Origin: Temnopleurus reevesii
Lineage: Eukaryota; Echinodermata; Echinoidea; Temnopleuroida; Temnopleuridae
Assembly (NCBI GenBank): GCA_036244855.1
Contig: BQKZ01000695.1
Span: forward strand, 50,859-114,858
DNA: 64,000 nt
Reading direction: 5' to 3'
Shown here: piece by piece, positions 36,469 through 48,760 of the stretch
How positions within the stretch are numbered: the first letter of the stretch is position 1
Layout of the letters: every line of letters starts with the position of its first letter
Notes under the pieces: model-generated
Told to the model about the DNA's origin: nothing
Seen by the model: only the letters and a program-made list of their open reading frames with translations
The model's database searches: none
Program-made: the position numbers and the translations under genes

Positions 36469-38174
36469 ATACTGTGCACTTGTGGAGTGTTTTTAATAAA
36501 AAAAAAAACCCGTTTGGTTGGACGCATGCAAAAAACATAAAGGTGTGAGTCGGCCTTAGGAGAGGTGTGTTCTTTGCACCTGTTGTACAATGATCTTGGT
36601 GAAATCGGGACCGTTTCGAACTTCACAGCGGTCAACTCAAGTACGTCATAGAGCTTCCTGAAGTATTTGCCAAGGCCCAATTCAAAACGCTTTCAAAACT
36701 TATTTCCTCATAACGAGATTAAAAGCTGAGGGGGTTGCGAAAAATATGAAAATCCTTTTACTTTCAATTATCAGCATCATGAGAATTTTCAAAGCATCAA
36801 TATTAGAGGAACTTCTTTTCTAATGGGGGTGGAGAAAGGACGTATTCAATAGACATTCTATCGCAAAATTTGAAGTATTTTCATGATTTGACGATTTTTC
36901 AAGCTGCAAATTTTTTCACCACTACTGACACAATTTTTTTTAAAGGAGTGAAAATTGTATTTAAACAGAAAATGAAAACAAGGACATTGAATCACCAAAT
37001 GGATGTTTAATTGTATCAAAGGGGGGGGGGGGCATCGTCAAGCCTGCACACGCACGTAACAAACTTCTATTTAACATAATTTTCTTTTGTTTTTCTTTTT
37101 TTTTCTTACCAGTTTTACAATATCATCTTTGCAAGAAAAAAAACACCAAAATGATATCAACCAACAAAACATGATGCTAGTTCGACAACTGTAAAAAAAA
37201 AGTTTTGTTAGAGCCCAATTATATATCGCTATCCGAATCCTGGATCTGCGCCTGGAAATAGATTAAGTGTAAAGACAAATGTTCGGGCATGATGATTCTG
37301 GTAAACATATAAAATGTGGCTTAACTGAATAGGTAATTAGGACAGCTACTTGCTAATTGGATATGAAAACATGAATGAATGAACTCGGGTATGGCTCATT
37401 TTGGCTTTATGTATATACCTTTTGGCGACAAAGCATAAACCACTTCGGATGAATTCAAGAGGGACACATTTCTTAAAACATACAGCTTAATAAGATCCCA
37501 ATAACCATGATCATCGCTACAATTGTTGAGGTTAATGCCGGAAAGATCGACACATTTACATGTTTATTTTTATACTTCTCCACAAATGTTAACTTTTAGA
37601 TATCTGATTTGTATTTGGTGAATTAAGAAAGATGTGATTTACTTTATAAATTTGACAGAAAAGAATCAAAGCTGGTTTCGTTGTTCACTGGCTAGGTTTA
37701 CCCCCGAATTGGTCTTCTCGTTGATCTGAGATACTCAGAACTGATTAAAAAGAATAAATACGACAAGAAGACACTTTGTTTCTTGCGTTGTGTGAATTCT
37801 CAACTCATACGATTTGGCTCTTGTTACATCTGTTCATATGGTCAACAGGTCAAAGACATAAATTTTGATTCGTTCCATTTTAAACAACCGCATTCTACGA
37901 TCTACTTGACAAAACTTAACTACAAAACACATCAATTTTAATTAGTTTGTTTCTGGATTATTCTCTTTTGCTTTGATGTTCTTTATTGGTGTGACCATTC
38001 ACGCTAATACGCGATGACGATGACTTTGCCACACGCCCGAATAGCAATAGCGCGCGCAGACGATAATGATAAAGTCAACAAATTAAGGCTTTTATTTTCC
38101 CACCAACAATTAGTCAAGTATGTAATTGTCTGCTGTCGCCGTAACGGTAAATAACTACAGACAGTCCGTTGATC
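36469..38174. repeat. duplicated 1.7-kb block, copy 1
   Basis: It begins inside a family-A MITE right half and ends exactly at the lone N at 38175. It matches 38445-40179 nearly base for base over long stretches. Non-coding; the shared open frame (MGLGKYFRKLYDVLELTAVK) reads across MITE and flank and is not a known protein. Confidence 0.9.
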
Positions 38175-38278
38175 NATATTATGGAACTACTATGTGTTTA
38201 ATTTCAATGTCTTATCGAGCATTTATGAATATTTCTGTAAGAGGTTGGAAGTTGGAAAGGTAAGAGGAGAGCAGGGGT

Positions 38279-38534
38279 AAAGGCCGACTCACACCTTTGC
38301 GTTTTCAGCCTGCATCGACCCAGCGTTTTTGAAAATCAATAACGCTCCCTGGACGCATAAAGACACATGCAATACGGTGGACTGGCGTTCGCATATACGC
38401 TCCTTGAGCGGAAGCTGAGCATCAGTCCACCGTCTGACCAGCGTATACTGTGCACTTGTGGAGTGTTTTTAATAAAAAAAAAAACCCGTTTGGTTGGACG
38501 CATGCAAAAAACATAAAGGTGTGAGTCGGCCTTA
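38279..38534. mobile_element. MITE-like element, family A, copy 6 (complete)
   Basis: Left end AAAGGCCGACTCACACCTTT, right end AAAGGTGTGAGTCGGCCTTA. Its right half is the same sequence as 36469-36558, just after the gap. Confidence 0.9.
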
Positions 38535-40179
38535 GGAGAGGTGTGTTCTTTGCACCTGTTGTACAATGATCTTGGTGAAATCGGGACCGTTTCGAACTTC
38601 ACAGCGGTCAACTCAAGTACGTCATAGAGCTTCCTGAAGTATTTGCCAAGGCCCAATTCAAAACGCTTTCAAAACTTATTTCCTCATAACGAGATTGAAA
38701 GCTGAGGGGGTTGCAAAAAATATGAAGATTCTTTTACTTTCAATTATCACTATCATGAGAATTGTCAAAGCATCAATATTAGAGGAACTTCTTTTCTAAT
38801 GGGGGTGGAGAAAGGACGTATTCAATAGACATTCTATCGCAAAATTTGAAGTATTTTCATGATTTGACGATTTTTCAAGCTGCAAATTTTTTCACCACTA
38901 CTGACACAATTTTTTTTAAAGGAGTGAAAATTGTATTTAAAAAGAAAATGAAAACAAGGACATTGAATCACCAAACGGATGTTTAATTGTATAAAAAAAA
39001 GGAAGGGGGGGGGGCATCGTTAAGCCTGCACACGCACGTCACAAACTTCTATTTAACACAACTTTTTTTTCTTTCTTTTTTTACCATATTTGCAATATAA
39101 TTTTTCCAAGAAAAAAAACCCCAACAGCAACACCAAAATTATATAAACCAACAAAACATGATGCTAGTTTGACAACTATGTAAAAAACAGTTTCGTTAAA
39201 GCCCAATTATCGCTTTCCGAATCGTGTTTTGCGCCTGAAAATAGATTAAGTGTAAAGACAAATGTTCCGGCATAATGATTCTGGTAAACATATAAAATGT
39301 GGCTTAACTGAATAGGTAATTAGGACAGCTACTTGCTAATTGGATATGAAAACATGAATGAATGAACTCGGGTATGGCTCATTTTGGCTTTATGTATATA
39401 CCTTTTGGCGACAAAGCATAAACCACTTCGGATGAATTCAAGAGGGACACATTTCTTAAAACATACAGCTTAATAAGATCCCAATAACCATGATCATCGC
39501 TACAATTGTTGAGGTTAATGCCGGAAAGATCGACACATTTACATGTTTATTTTTATACTTCTCCACAAATGTTAACTTTTAGATATCTGATTTGTATTTG
39601 GTGAATTAAGAAAGATGTGATTTACTTTATAAATTTGACAGAAAAGAATCAAAGCTGGTTTCGTTGTTCACTGGCTAGAGTGAGTTTAATTCCTCTAGGT
39701 TTACCCCCGAATTGGTCTTCTCGTTGATCTGAGATACTCAGAACTGATTAAAAAGAATAAATACGACAAGGAGACACTTTGTTTCTTGCGTTGTGTGAAC
39801 TCTAAACTCATACGATTTGGCTCTTGTTTCATATGTTCACGGTCAACAGGTCAAAGACATAAATTTTGATTCGTTCCGGTTTCAACAACCACATTCCTAC
39901 AATCTACTTGACAAAACTTAACGACAAAACACATCATTTTTAATTAGTTTGTTTCTGGATTATGCGCTTTTGCTTTGATTTTCTTTATTGGTGTGACTAT
40001 TCACGCTAATATGAGATGACGATGACTTTGCCCGCACACGACCGAATAGCAATAGCGCAAGCAGACGATAATGATAAAGTCAACAAATTAAGGCTTTTAT
40101 TTTCCCGCCAACAATTAGTCAAGTATGTAATTGTCTGCTGTCGCCGTAACGGTAAATAACTACAGACAGTCCGTTGATC
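38445..40179. repeat. duplicated 1.7-kb block, copy 2
   Basis: Same order as copy 1, with scattered substitutions, homopolymer differences and a 20-bp insertion at about 39678-39697 (AGTGAGTTTAATTCCTCTAG). It continues past CCGTTGATC into CTAGGTAACC, where copy 1 stops at N. Confidence 0.9.
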
Positions 40180-41260
40180 GCTAGGTAACCGAGCTAGGTA
40201 ATGCACTGGGCAGAGTGAAAAGGGTTAAAATACCACTTTTTAAAGCTTTAAGCCAAACTTGGCGTTTAAACTGGACGATATTCAACCGCGGCGCCACGAA
40301 TCTTTGCTTATCAAAACACATCAAACAGAAAACAATATATTGGCAAAGGCGCGATCACACGTTTGCGTTAATTGGCAACTATAAAATCTATTTTACGGTA
40401 ATCAGGCGCCGACGTGTGCAAGGAAGACAACTGCAGGGGTCTTAATGCGATATTTGTATTCGCTAAACGTAATGCGAATTATTCAGCGTTGGCCAAGCAT
40501 CTCCTCTGCGCATTCCTCACATGCACAAAATAAGGGTTGTGAAAAAGTAGGCTTCAAGAAATATGTTTAGTGCTCCAAAAAGCTAATTCAAATTGTACAT
40601 AGGCACACTTTAGGAATTAAGTATCTGTGGTAGGCCTACCCGTTATTCAATTTTCATAAATTTGATAATACTTGTATAACTTCTTTATTTTCATGTATTC
40701 TTTTATGTCTTTTCATCAGTGTTATGTTGATTAAAAAAACAAATATGACAATGTCTCACTCTTCAATACTTTAGACTCTATCACAGACTCTTATACCTGA
40801 TCGTTACGATATAAATTTTGAAAACTAATCATTTAAAAAAAAATCATAACTTGATTACTCTCGTTTCGAACTATTTTCTTAATTCTATCTCTCAACCTGA
40901 TTTTAAATTCCCAATTATAGTTTTATATGCTAACCTTTTTAAACTTATGTGACCCGGAACAGAGCAAATGCAAGCAAATTGTGGAATTTTATCTCCTGAA
41001 TGTTTACCGATCGATTACAATCCAACTACTTTACGCAAACATTAAAGATATCCCCACTTCAGATGGAATTTATTCACAATTTAACATGATACGAGCATTT
41101 ACTTTTCAACATTTTTATCAAAGTTTACGTAATTTTGATAGTACGTGATTTTACGTAATGAAGATGCTATTAGCACGGGCAGTTCCACATGAACGCGTTA
41201 ACAGAATTAAGAATTTAACGGAAAGTTTGAGCTACATTCTTGTCTGTTATAATTAACTCA
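40180..41260. other. non-coding, nothing recognised
   Basis: AT-rich DNA with no exon or repeat family recognised. Confidence 0.45.
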
Positions 41261-41264
41261 CAGT

Positions 41265-41470
41265 TTTATTTTTTTATTAATTTTTTTCCACTTTCAATAT
41301 TTACAATATTCACAATGATATTTACAATTTCTATACAAATAATTACAAATTTATATATAGATTACAAATCACAAAGTAAAACACATAGAATTCTACATAG
41401 TCAGTGATAGTAGAATGAACGATTCGATTTCACGAAATCGAAAGGGAAGGAGGACCAACTAAACAGCACA
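41265..41470 (-). mobile_element. possible LINE 3' end
   Basis: Read on the minus strand, a T-rich tract ends in AATTAATAAAAAAATAAAAC, like a retrotransposon 3' UTR. It lies downstream of the reverse transcriptase fragment at 41846-42165 and could belong to the same element. Weak call. Confidence 0.35.
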
Positions 41471-41845
41471 GCTTGCAGGGTGTTGGTCCACCTAGTTAAG
41501 ATGGAAATTTAAATGTACCTCAAAATTGTCCAAAAGGTGAATAAATGTAAAACAAATATTGATAATGAGTATTCAAAACGATCCGCAGCGATAAATAAAA
41601 AACTCGTGGAATATAAGAAACACACTCTTTGATCAGTTGATTTAATTGATTATATTTATCTAAAAAATAGTTCGACGTTTGATGCAGGTAAATTTGCCAC
41701 ATTATCTTTAGTTTTTGGTGGAATTCAAGAATAATACATGAATAATAAAAACAGTTCCTATACAGCGCATCATACCTTTGAAAATGTCTCACGCGCTTCA
41801 ATTACAGAGTTATAGAAGAAGAAATAAATTACGTTACAGTTGTTT

Positions 41846-42165
41846 GAAAAGATGGGTTTTATTTAGCGTTTTGAAACGTCCAACAGAATAGGCAGCTCTC
41901 AAATTATTCCACAGCTCAGGAGCTGTGTACGGAAAGCTGACATCACTAGAATTCTTTGTTTTTTGCCGAGGTACAACAAAGAAGGTCTTCTTTTAATGGT
42001 TCTCAGAGCTCTACTTATTTATTATTGTTTGAGAAAGTCACATAAATACGATGGAGCCAAAGTATGAAAACACAAGAATGCAAGAAGTAAGATTTTGAAT
42101 TTGATACGTGACTTGATTGGGAGCCAGTGACGAGATTTAAGGACCAATGAGAAGTGTTCAAGTTC
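41846..42165 (-). pseudogene. decayed non-LTR reverse transcriptase C-terminal fragment
   Basis: The minus-strand translation gives SRHWLPIKSRIKFKILLLAF followed by HTLAPSYLCDFLKQ. This is the conserved segment after the RT domain of Jockey/CR1-like elements (usual form HWLPV..RI.FKILLL...LAPSYL). After stops and a frame change comes PYTAPELWNNLR, then GRFKTLNKTHLFKQL and a stop, matching the usual C-terminus (LWN.LP, FK..LKTHLF). At least one frameshift and stops show that it is dead. The 5' part is absent. Confidence 0.8.
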
Positions 42166-42652
42166 AAATCAATTTCATCTTATGCGACAAAACCGGGAAC
42201 ACTTCCAGAACGCAATTTTTATGCTTTCAATATGGTAGACTAAATATTCCATGAGAAAAACGCCTGAAAAAGACCCGTTCGACTTTTCCATCGACTTAAC
42301 AACGTTTTCAATTAACGAAAAAAACATGTACCTCAATGACAATAACCAAAGTGTACCATCGCTTTACAATTTAAAACCCTTTCCCACCCTCCTTTTCTAT
42401 TCCGTTAATTTTCACACTTGATCGGCAAAAGGTCTTGTGTCTTTTTCGCGGAGAAACTCGAGAAAACTTTTCTAAAGAAGCGAGAAAAACCTGCGCCGGA
42501 ACGTTTTAATTGGACAACAATGCGAGATGTCTTTATCTTGTTAAAGTTAGCTCTCAATAATTGTTTTGGTCTTAGTTGGAGGCTGGGTGTTGAGGAAAAA
42601 TATTTGAAGGTGAGCGGAGGGGAGAAAACAGCTATGTCTTTCACGAATAAGC

Positions 42653-42866
42653 AACAATTTATTTTCGACAGACAATCTCATTTGTGAAAACGTGTTAGAG
42701 CAAAGAGAACTCGCTCTTTTGTTCAAGTTCCTGCGACAAAATGCCCTTAAACATAGACAACTTATTTTCGACAGACAAGCTCAATTGTAAAAAAAAAAAA
42801 ATGTTAAAGCAAAGAGAACCTTTCCTTTTGTTCAATATTCAGCCCCAAAATGCCCTTAAACATAAA
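42653..42866. repeat. tandem duplication, about 105-bp unit
   Basis: Two units share TTATTTTCGACAGACAA, TTAGAGCAAAGAGAAC (second unit TTAAAGCAAAGAGAAC) and AAAATGCCCTTAAACATA. No coding value. Confidence 0.8.
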
Positions 42867-43599
42867 CTTTGTTAAATTTGCATGTCCTAAATTAAGCACT
42901 TCGATACCCAATCCCGTGCTTGGTCTGTTGGTCATGAGGCTGATTACCCTCAATCAAACATCAATCATCATTTTAGAAAAAAAAAACTTGCAAACGTGCC
43001 TAAAGATCGAAAAGTGAAATTAAAAAAAAACGTTTACCTCCGTGATTAAAGACAATGTTCAAGATTGTTTTCGTTTAAAAATCTTAACTGCCAGATTCTA
43101 AATGCTACCTAAATGGTCGATTGTGTACATAAACTAAGCCTATAAGTAATTATTAGACTTCAAAATCAACGTATAGAAAATAAAGGAAAAGGGCTGCCTA
43201 TACATGCGCTTTAATAAAGCGACTATAACCAACTTCTGTCTAGCGATCATGAAATTTGAAAGACGGTCCATGATCGCAGAAATGCCAATGGAAGCCGCTT
43301 GACTGACGTTTAACTGTTTAAATCGATCGGCTGGCACTCAGCGTACGCATGCGTAAGCATCAGCTAAGTGTCATCCCTCTGAATTTGTACGTTCATAGAG
43401 CGTCTTGGATATTTCATGAACGCTGGGCAGATGTCATCGTCATCGATAAAATTTCCCTCACACCTAAACGAATTGAGGCGGACGAAGCCTGACGAATTGG
43501 AAAAATACGGTAGCTTAGACATGCAACACAAAGGCGAGTTAATTGTTCTCTAGGACGAGAAGACGACTGATGCAAACTCGCCTTCGCACAGCACATATA
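42867..43599. other. non-coding, possible degraded family-A relative
   Basis: Around 43200-43440 there are inverted GACGTTTAACTG / CATCAGCTAAGTGTCAT-type blocks and GAACGCTGGGCAGATGTC, resembling family A but too decayed to be sure. AAAGGCGAGTT / AACTCGCCTT form a small inverted pair at 43530-43583. Confidence 0.4.
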
Positions 43600-43823
43600 A
43601 AGGCAGACTCAAACCTTTGCGATTTTAGCCTGCGTCGGCTCAGCATATTTGGAAACTTAAAACGCTTCCTGGACGCACAGCGTACGCTGATCAGACGATG
43701 GACAGACGTTCAGCAGTGAGCTCAAGGTGCGTACGCCAAACGTCAGTCCACCGTATGACCTAAGTCCTTGTGCGTCCAGGGAACGTTTTAATGTCCAAAT
43801 ACACTGGGCCGACGCAGGCTGAG
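43600..43823. mobile_element. MITE-like element, family A, copy 7 (right end lost)
   Basis: Left end AAAGGCAGACTCAAACCTTT, inner GATGGACAGACGTTCAGC and AACGTCAGTCCACCGTATGA. The right terminus beyond GACGCAGGCTGA is missing. Confidence 0.75.
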
Positions 43824-44845
43824 GTTGTCATAAAAAATTACGTACGAAGAAGAAAGTCATAGGACGAAATTCATCTCTTTTGACTGACAGTGTGTTACAA
43901 ATGATGCACATTCTATGTCCATCGAGAACTATGTCACAGTTTATTGATAAAAACATACGATGTGACGCACTTTTCTGCAAGGTTTTTCCTACACAATGTG
44001 ATTCAGAAAAAATGAAAAAGGGTTTTGGAAGCTCCGAGATCAATCTTAGCGATATTGACACCTCGAGAAATTTTAGAAAACAGCCGAACAAATTTGGCAT
44101 TTTGATAATATCAGTAAAACGAAATCAGTGTGGCATTATATTTTTCTCACCTTAAAGAGAACTTATAAGATGAACGATTCTGAGAGAAATATGAATATTC
44201 GAATTGGCCATTTGAAAATGTGCAACATTGTTTGAAGTTTAAAGTTTAAAAAACTTGACAGTTTAAAATTCTTTCTTGAAGAAGGAATAAAAGCGAATCA
44301 TGATGTGTGTGCATTTCTGGAGAAAAACAGCGTTTTCTAAATGGTATATGTTGTAATAGAATTTATTAGATTCGTGCTGTTATCTATTTTGATTCTAGCA
44401 TGACTAGAGAGGTAGAAAGATAGTGGGAGAGAGGGGGAGGTACTAAGGAAAGAAAACTAACAAAAATTAACTCGGGAGAAATTACGAGCTCTAAAATTTT
44501 CGTTTTTCTGGGGCAACCTGTAGCGTTTGATCTCACACTCTCAATCTCATATTGTTTGAATAACTTTCCTCCTAATTTCACTTCAAACATTTGAAACAAC
44601 GCACACAAATTTCACACTTCCACGTTACTTGTTCGACACTCAAAAGCGTTGAATTGATTTATTGCATTTAGAGAAAAGGCACAACGAGATAATTTGCATT
44701 TGATCATTTGTGTTTGAGATTGTGAGAAAGTAAAATATTGACCGACTCGTGTCGCCTAATTAACATTCTTTTTATAGAGAGGGGTTTATTTTTATAACAA
44801 GTTAATGTGTGGCAGTGTAGTGTTTGTGGGGTTCAAAATCGATCG
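43824..44845. other. non-coding, nothing recognised
   Basis: Overlapping open frames of about 90 codons occur on both strands at 43828-44155, but neither resembles a known protein nor has exon-like signals. Confidence 0.4.
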
Positions 44846-44982
44846 TAAAGCCCTGGTCACATAGGGCCCCGGAAGCAACACGATTCACCCCGACTCGTTG
44901 TTTGGAGACAGTTAACTGTGACTTAACAAAGAGTCGTGTTGAATCGTGTTACTTCCGGGGTCCTATGTGACCGGGGCTTTAG
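44846..44982. mobile_element. MITE-like palindrome, family B, full copy
   Basis: Left TAAAGCCCTGGTCACATAGG and right TCCTATGTGACCGGGGCTTT pair. The centre holds GTTAACTG. Confidence 0.9.
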
Positions 44983-45344
44983 CGAGTGCTTGAAACCCGT
45001 CAAGAGTTGGAACTATTGGTGGAGTTTGATGGACACTGTATGTTTGGAGTGTTGATAATGGAAATAAAAGCCAATTGAACAAATATAAGATTGTTGTATA
45101 GGCAATGGAGTTAAAGTTATTACGACTTACTGAATACAAGCATGTGTTCGGGCCCGAAGTGTGGTGTGCATCCCCGTATTTTATCAAAAAAAATTTTGTT
45201 GTAATTTATTTTAATAGAAGAAAGATAAATGAAGGAGACGAAAAATTAGTGAAGACGCTCTCTTCTATTCCTTTTCCTTTATTTGCTTGTCAGGAAACAT
45301 TAACCCCCCGTTCAAGTCAATCCTGGATACGCGCCCGGCTTATG

Positions 45345-45812
45345 ATAGTCACCGCCACCACCACCACCATCATCTTGACCATCACCGCCATCATTATCAT
45401 TACCATGACCGTCATCACCATCGCGACCATCACCGTCACCACAATCACCACAACTACCATCATCATCATCATCATCATCGTCATCATCATTATCACCATC
45501 ACCACCATCATCATGGCCGTCACCACAACCACCACCACTATTCCCATTACCAGCACCAGCACCACCACCACCATCACCACCACCACCACCACCACCACCA
45601 CCACCATCATCACCATCACCATCACAACCACCATCATCATCATCATCCTCCTCACCACCACCACCAACACCACCATGATCACCATCATCATCACTATCAC
45701 CACCACCACCATCACTACCACCACTATCACCACCACTACCACCACCACCACCACCACCACCATCATCATCACCATCACCACCACCACCACCATCACCACC
45801 ACCATCATCATC
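45345..45812. repeat. long CAC/CAT trinucleotide tract
   Basis: About 470 bp of CAC, CAT, CAA and TAC triplets. It gives a poly-His frame, a poly-Thr/Ile frame and a poly-Met/Val frame on the other strand, all artefacts of the repeat. Confidence 0.95.
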
Positions 45813-46110
45813 ATCTACAAATCATTCATCCATCACTTCAAAAACAGTATGTAAAACCAAAGAGAAAGAAGATATCTTCATCGAAAAAAAAGTATCACCT
45901 TTATTTTCTATAGCTGTAACTGTACACTATGTATATATGTATATAAATTTATGAGAAAATTCTAAAGTGAGTATTGTTTACATGTACAAACAGACTAGGT
46001 ACTTCTATACACTTAATACTTTGTCTAGTGTTATAGCATGCATAATCATGGCAGCTCCTTAACCAAATCCAACAACAGGCTATGTGTGTTGTGAAACTGT
46101 ATGACCAGGG

Positions 46111-46672
46111 AGGTGTTTCACCAAGATAAGAAAGACTTTATGCACGACTTTACGTTTGACTGGTATCAGTTCTTGCGCGTAAACGGTAATCATTCATAAT
46201 ATTACGCGCATTCAGCGCAAGAAGGGATACCAGTCAAACGTTAAGTCGTGCGTAAAGTCTTTCTTATCTTGGTGAAACACCACCCAGGGCTGTGTTTCAC
46301 CAAGTCGTCCTTAAAGTTACGCACGACTTTATAAAAGACTGATGTAAGATTCGCGATTATTCAGTACAAGAACCGATACCAGTCATGCATTAAGTCGTTC
46401 TTAAAGTCTTTCGTAACTTGGTGAAACACCGCCCTGGGTTGTGTTTCATAAAGCGATGCGTAGATCTAGTTCTTAAAGTCTTTCGTAACTTGGTGAAACA
46501 CCTCCAAGGAAGGTGCTTCATCAAGCTATGGAAAACTGTAAGCATCACTGATATCATTTCTTATTCTGAAATCTTGTAAGATTACGAATCATTAAAGCAC
46601 AAAAACTGATATCAGTTGTTGTTAAAGTTATTTTTATAGACTTCCTTATCTTGGTGCTACACCATCAATAGG
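46111..46672. mobile_element. cluster of four related palindromes, family E
   Basis: Element 1 (46111-46283) has arms GTGTTTCACCAAGATAAGAA / TTCTTATCTTGGTGAAACAC and inner GACTGGTATC / GATACCAGTC. Element 2 (46288-46436), a partial element 3 (46437-46503) and element 4 (46508-46672, diverged) follow directly with the same ends. No coding capacity. Confidence 0.85.
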
Positions 46673-46839
46673 CAGGTTGTCAAAGGTGCATTTTGGGAAG
46701 TGAAGTGAATGACCTGGGTCCCAAAATTTGTGAGCTAGGATGCAAAATTTGTACCCCGAGATGAAAATTCTGCTACAATAGAGCATGGGTTTAGAGGTCA
46801 TTGGACCCAGGGATCATCCCAGATCACAAGCTTCGCGTC

Positions 46840-46992
46840 CAGGGCCCTGTAACATAAAGGTTTGTGATTAATTGCTAATCTGATAGCGATTAGTATCAAT
46901 CGCAAGTCTATGGCAAATCATGTACAAAAGTTTGCAATTGATCGCAAAATCAAATAGCGATTAATCGCAAACCTTTATGTTACGGGGCCCAG
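46840..46992. mobile_element. MITE-like palindrome, family D, copy 3
   Basis: Left AGGGCCCTGTAACATAAAGG and right CCTTTATGTTACGGGGCCC, with inner TAGCGATTA / TAATCGCTA-type arms and CAATCGCAAG / TTTGCAATTGATCGC. Confidence 0.9.
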
Positions 46993-48477
46993 GATCACAA
47001 GTGGTCACGAATATCATGTCCCATATCACAAACACTTGGCCACTTGTTGAAGGAACTTTTAAGCCACAATACATAATCTATATATATCAATACAATTTAG
47101 AATTTTTTTTTACATTCTACTGATAGAGCAGTAGACACAACTACACACACTTATCAAAATTACTGTAAGAAGCAACAGCCATTTCAAGAAATGGAATATG
47201 GCCTGTGTTTTATCATACATAAACTTTCTAGTACAATAAAAGCGCCGTTGATATACAGGGTGTGCATGTACCTTCTTTCAGAATCTGAGCTGATGGAACT
47301 TTACTGATGAAAAAAGTGGTGCACATACACCCCCTTGTGATACTGATGGAGAAATATTTTAAACACACCTGATCTAAAGAAAAAAAGCTAGCGATGGCCT
47401 AGTAATATATCATATATTTTTAAAATTGCAATGCCAGTTGTGCTTTTTATCTATGCAATTTAAGTCTATACGAGATAAATTGTCTAAACTATACAATGTA
47501 TATAAAACAATAATTGTTGAACCAAATTAAGAGCCGCCAACATCGTATAAATAAAGATTTCAACCATTTCAATCCTATTTTCAGAAAGAATATCCTATTC
47601 TTTGCTTCCCTCTAGTTTTCAATGCTCTGTATCTCAAGCACTTAAAATAGTCCATTTTATACCTATAAGTATCTAATTCTCACGTAAATATCCCACTAAA
47701 TACGACAAAATCCTACTAGATGGCAACTCCAACCATTTCACATACATTAATAATAATCAAGAATAAAATTCGGGTTCTGCTGAAACACGGTATGGCACTT
47801 TTTCTTTACAAATAAAATATCACCTTTATGAAAAAAGACATATGAACTGTAACATGGTTTGTTCAAAGAAGACGATTGAGTGTTTTTACTGTCATGCAAA
47901 TGCATCATCTTTTACATATTCAATATTTAAATAAACATTGTAGACAAAAATCATTTGATTTTACATCTCAATTGAATAAGAATGGACAAAACAATTTTCC
48001 ATCAAATTATACAAAAACATAAGCGTTAAGGCATTCGTCAAGTGTATCATTATTTTCAAATAATGGCACATTCTTTATTGAATAATAAGCATTTATATGA
48101 GCAAACGTTGAGAAGGATCCTAAAGCATTCAATTGAGTTTCCATAAGAGATTTTCAAGAGTCAAAAGATTACTGATTAATGCCATAAAATTGAATACACA
48201 TATTTCAAACGAATTGACATATACAGCGAATCAAAAATAGGCATACACTTCTATGAAAAACATATTAGCTGCACATATTCAACGTAGTATTTTACTTACT
48301 GTATATCCAATTTAATTTGGGCAAGTGTTTTCTATCCTACTGCAGCAAATGTTATGAAAGAAATGTTTTCAAATAACAAACATGCCTGCAGCATTACACA
48401 TTAAAGTCCTTTTGAAAACTAATAGCAAATGTCCCCTTTTCACACTCTACCAAGGAACAGCTTCTAGGATGAATTAC
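46993..48477. other. non-coding AT-rich DNA
   Basis: Nothing recognised. It could belong to a long 3' UTR of the mind bomb gene on the minus strand, but no signal proves it. Confidence 0.4.
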
Positions 48478-48760
48478 ATATAATATATATATGCAATTTA
48501 TATATAGCGCACATATCCACTCTGAGTGCTCAAGGCGCTTTGCATTTATTACCCTGGCTTTAGCCCGGCAGCCACCAGCACACTTGGCATTTCAAGGAAT
48601 AAAGATTCCTGCCAGGTACCCATTCACCTCACCTGGGTTGAGTGCAGCACAGCGTGGATGAATTTCTTGCTGAAGGAAATTGACGCCATGGATGGGATTC
48701 GAACCTACGACCCTCTGGTTGAAAGGCGAGAGTCACGACCACTAACCACGGCGCCTCCAC
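48478..48760 (-). mobile_element. tRNA-derived SINE, copy 1
   Basis: Read on the minus strand it starts GTGGAGGCGCCGTGGTTAG (box A-like GTGGTTAGTGG), then has box B GGTTCGAATCCC, so the head resembles a tRNA gene. The body follows with AGGTGAGGTGAATGGGTACC, CAAGCGC-type AAGCGCCTTGAGCACTCAG and the tail GCGCTATATATAAATTGCAT. A related copy in the other direction is at 57299. Confidence 0.85.

Noticed and set aside
35414..36680. Open frames through the second gap
   Set aside because: They are made mostly of unknown bases.
38336..38656. 106-codon frame, repeated before the gap
   Set aside because: It reads across a MITE end and flank, and repeats only because the block is duplicated; no known family.
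43828..44155. Overlapping 90-codon frames on both strands
   Set aside because: No recognisable family, no exon signals, and both strands open over the same DNA by chance.
45105..45913. Long His-, Thr/Ile- and Met/Val-rich open frames
   Set aside because: All come from the CAC/CAT triplet tract in different frames.
48680..48760. Stand-alone tRNA gene on the minus strand
   Set aside because: The tRNA-like head is followed by a shared body and tail found also at 57299, so it is a SINE; the cloverleaf is not complete.
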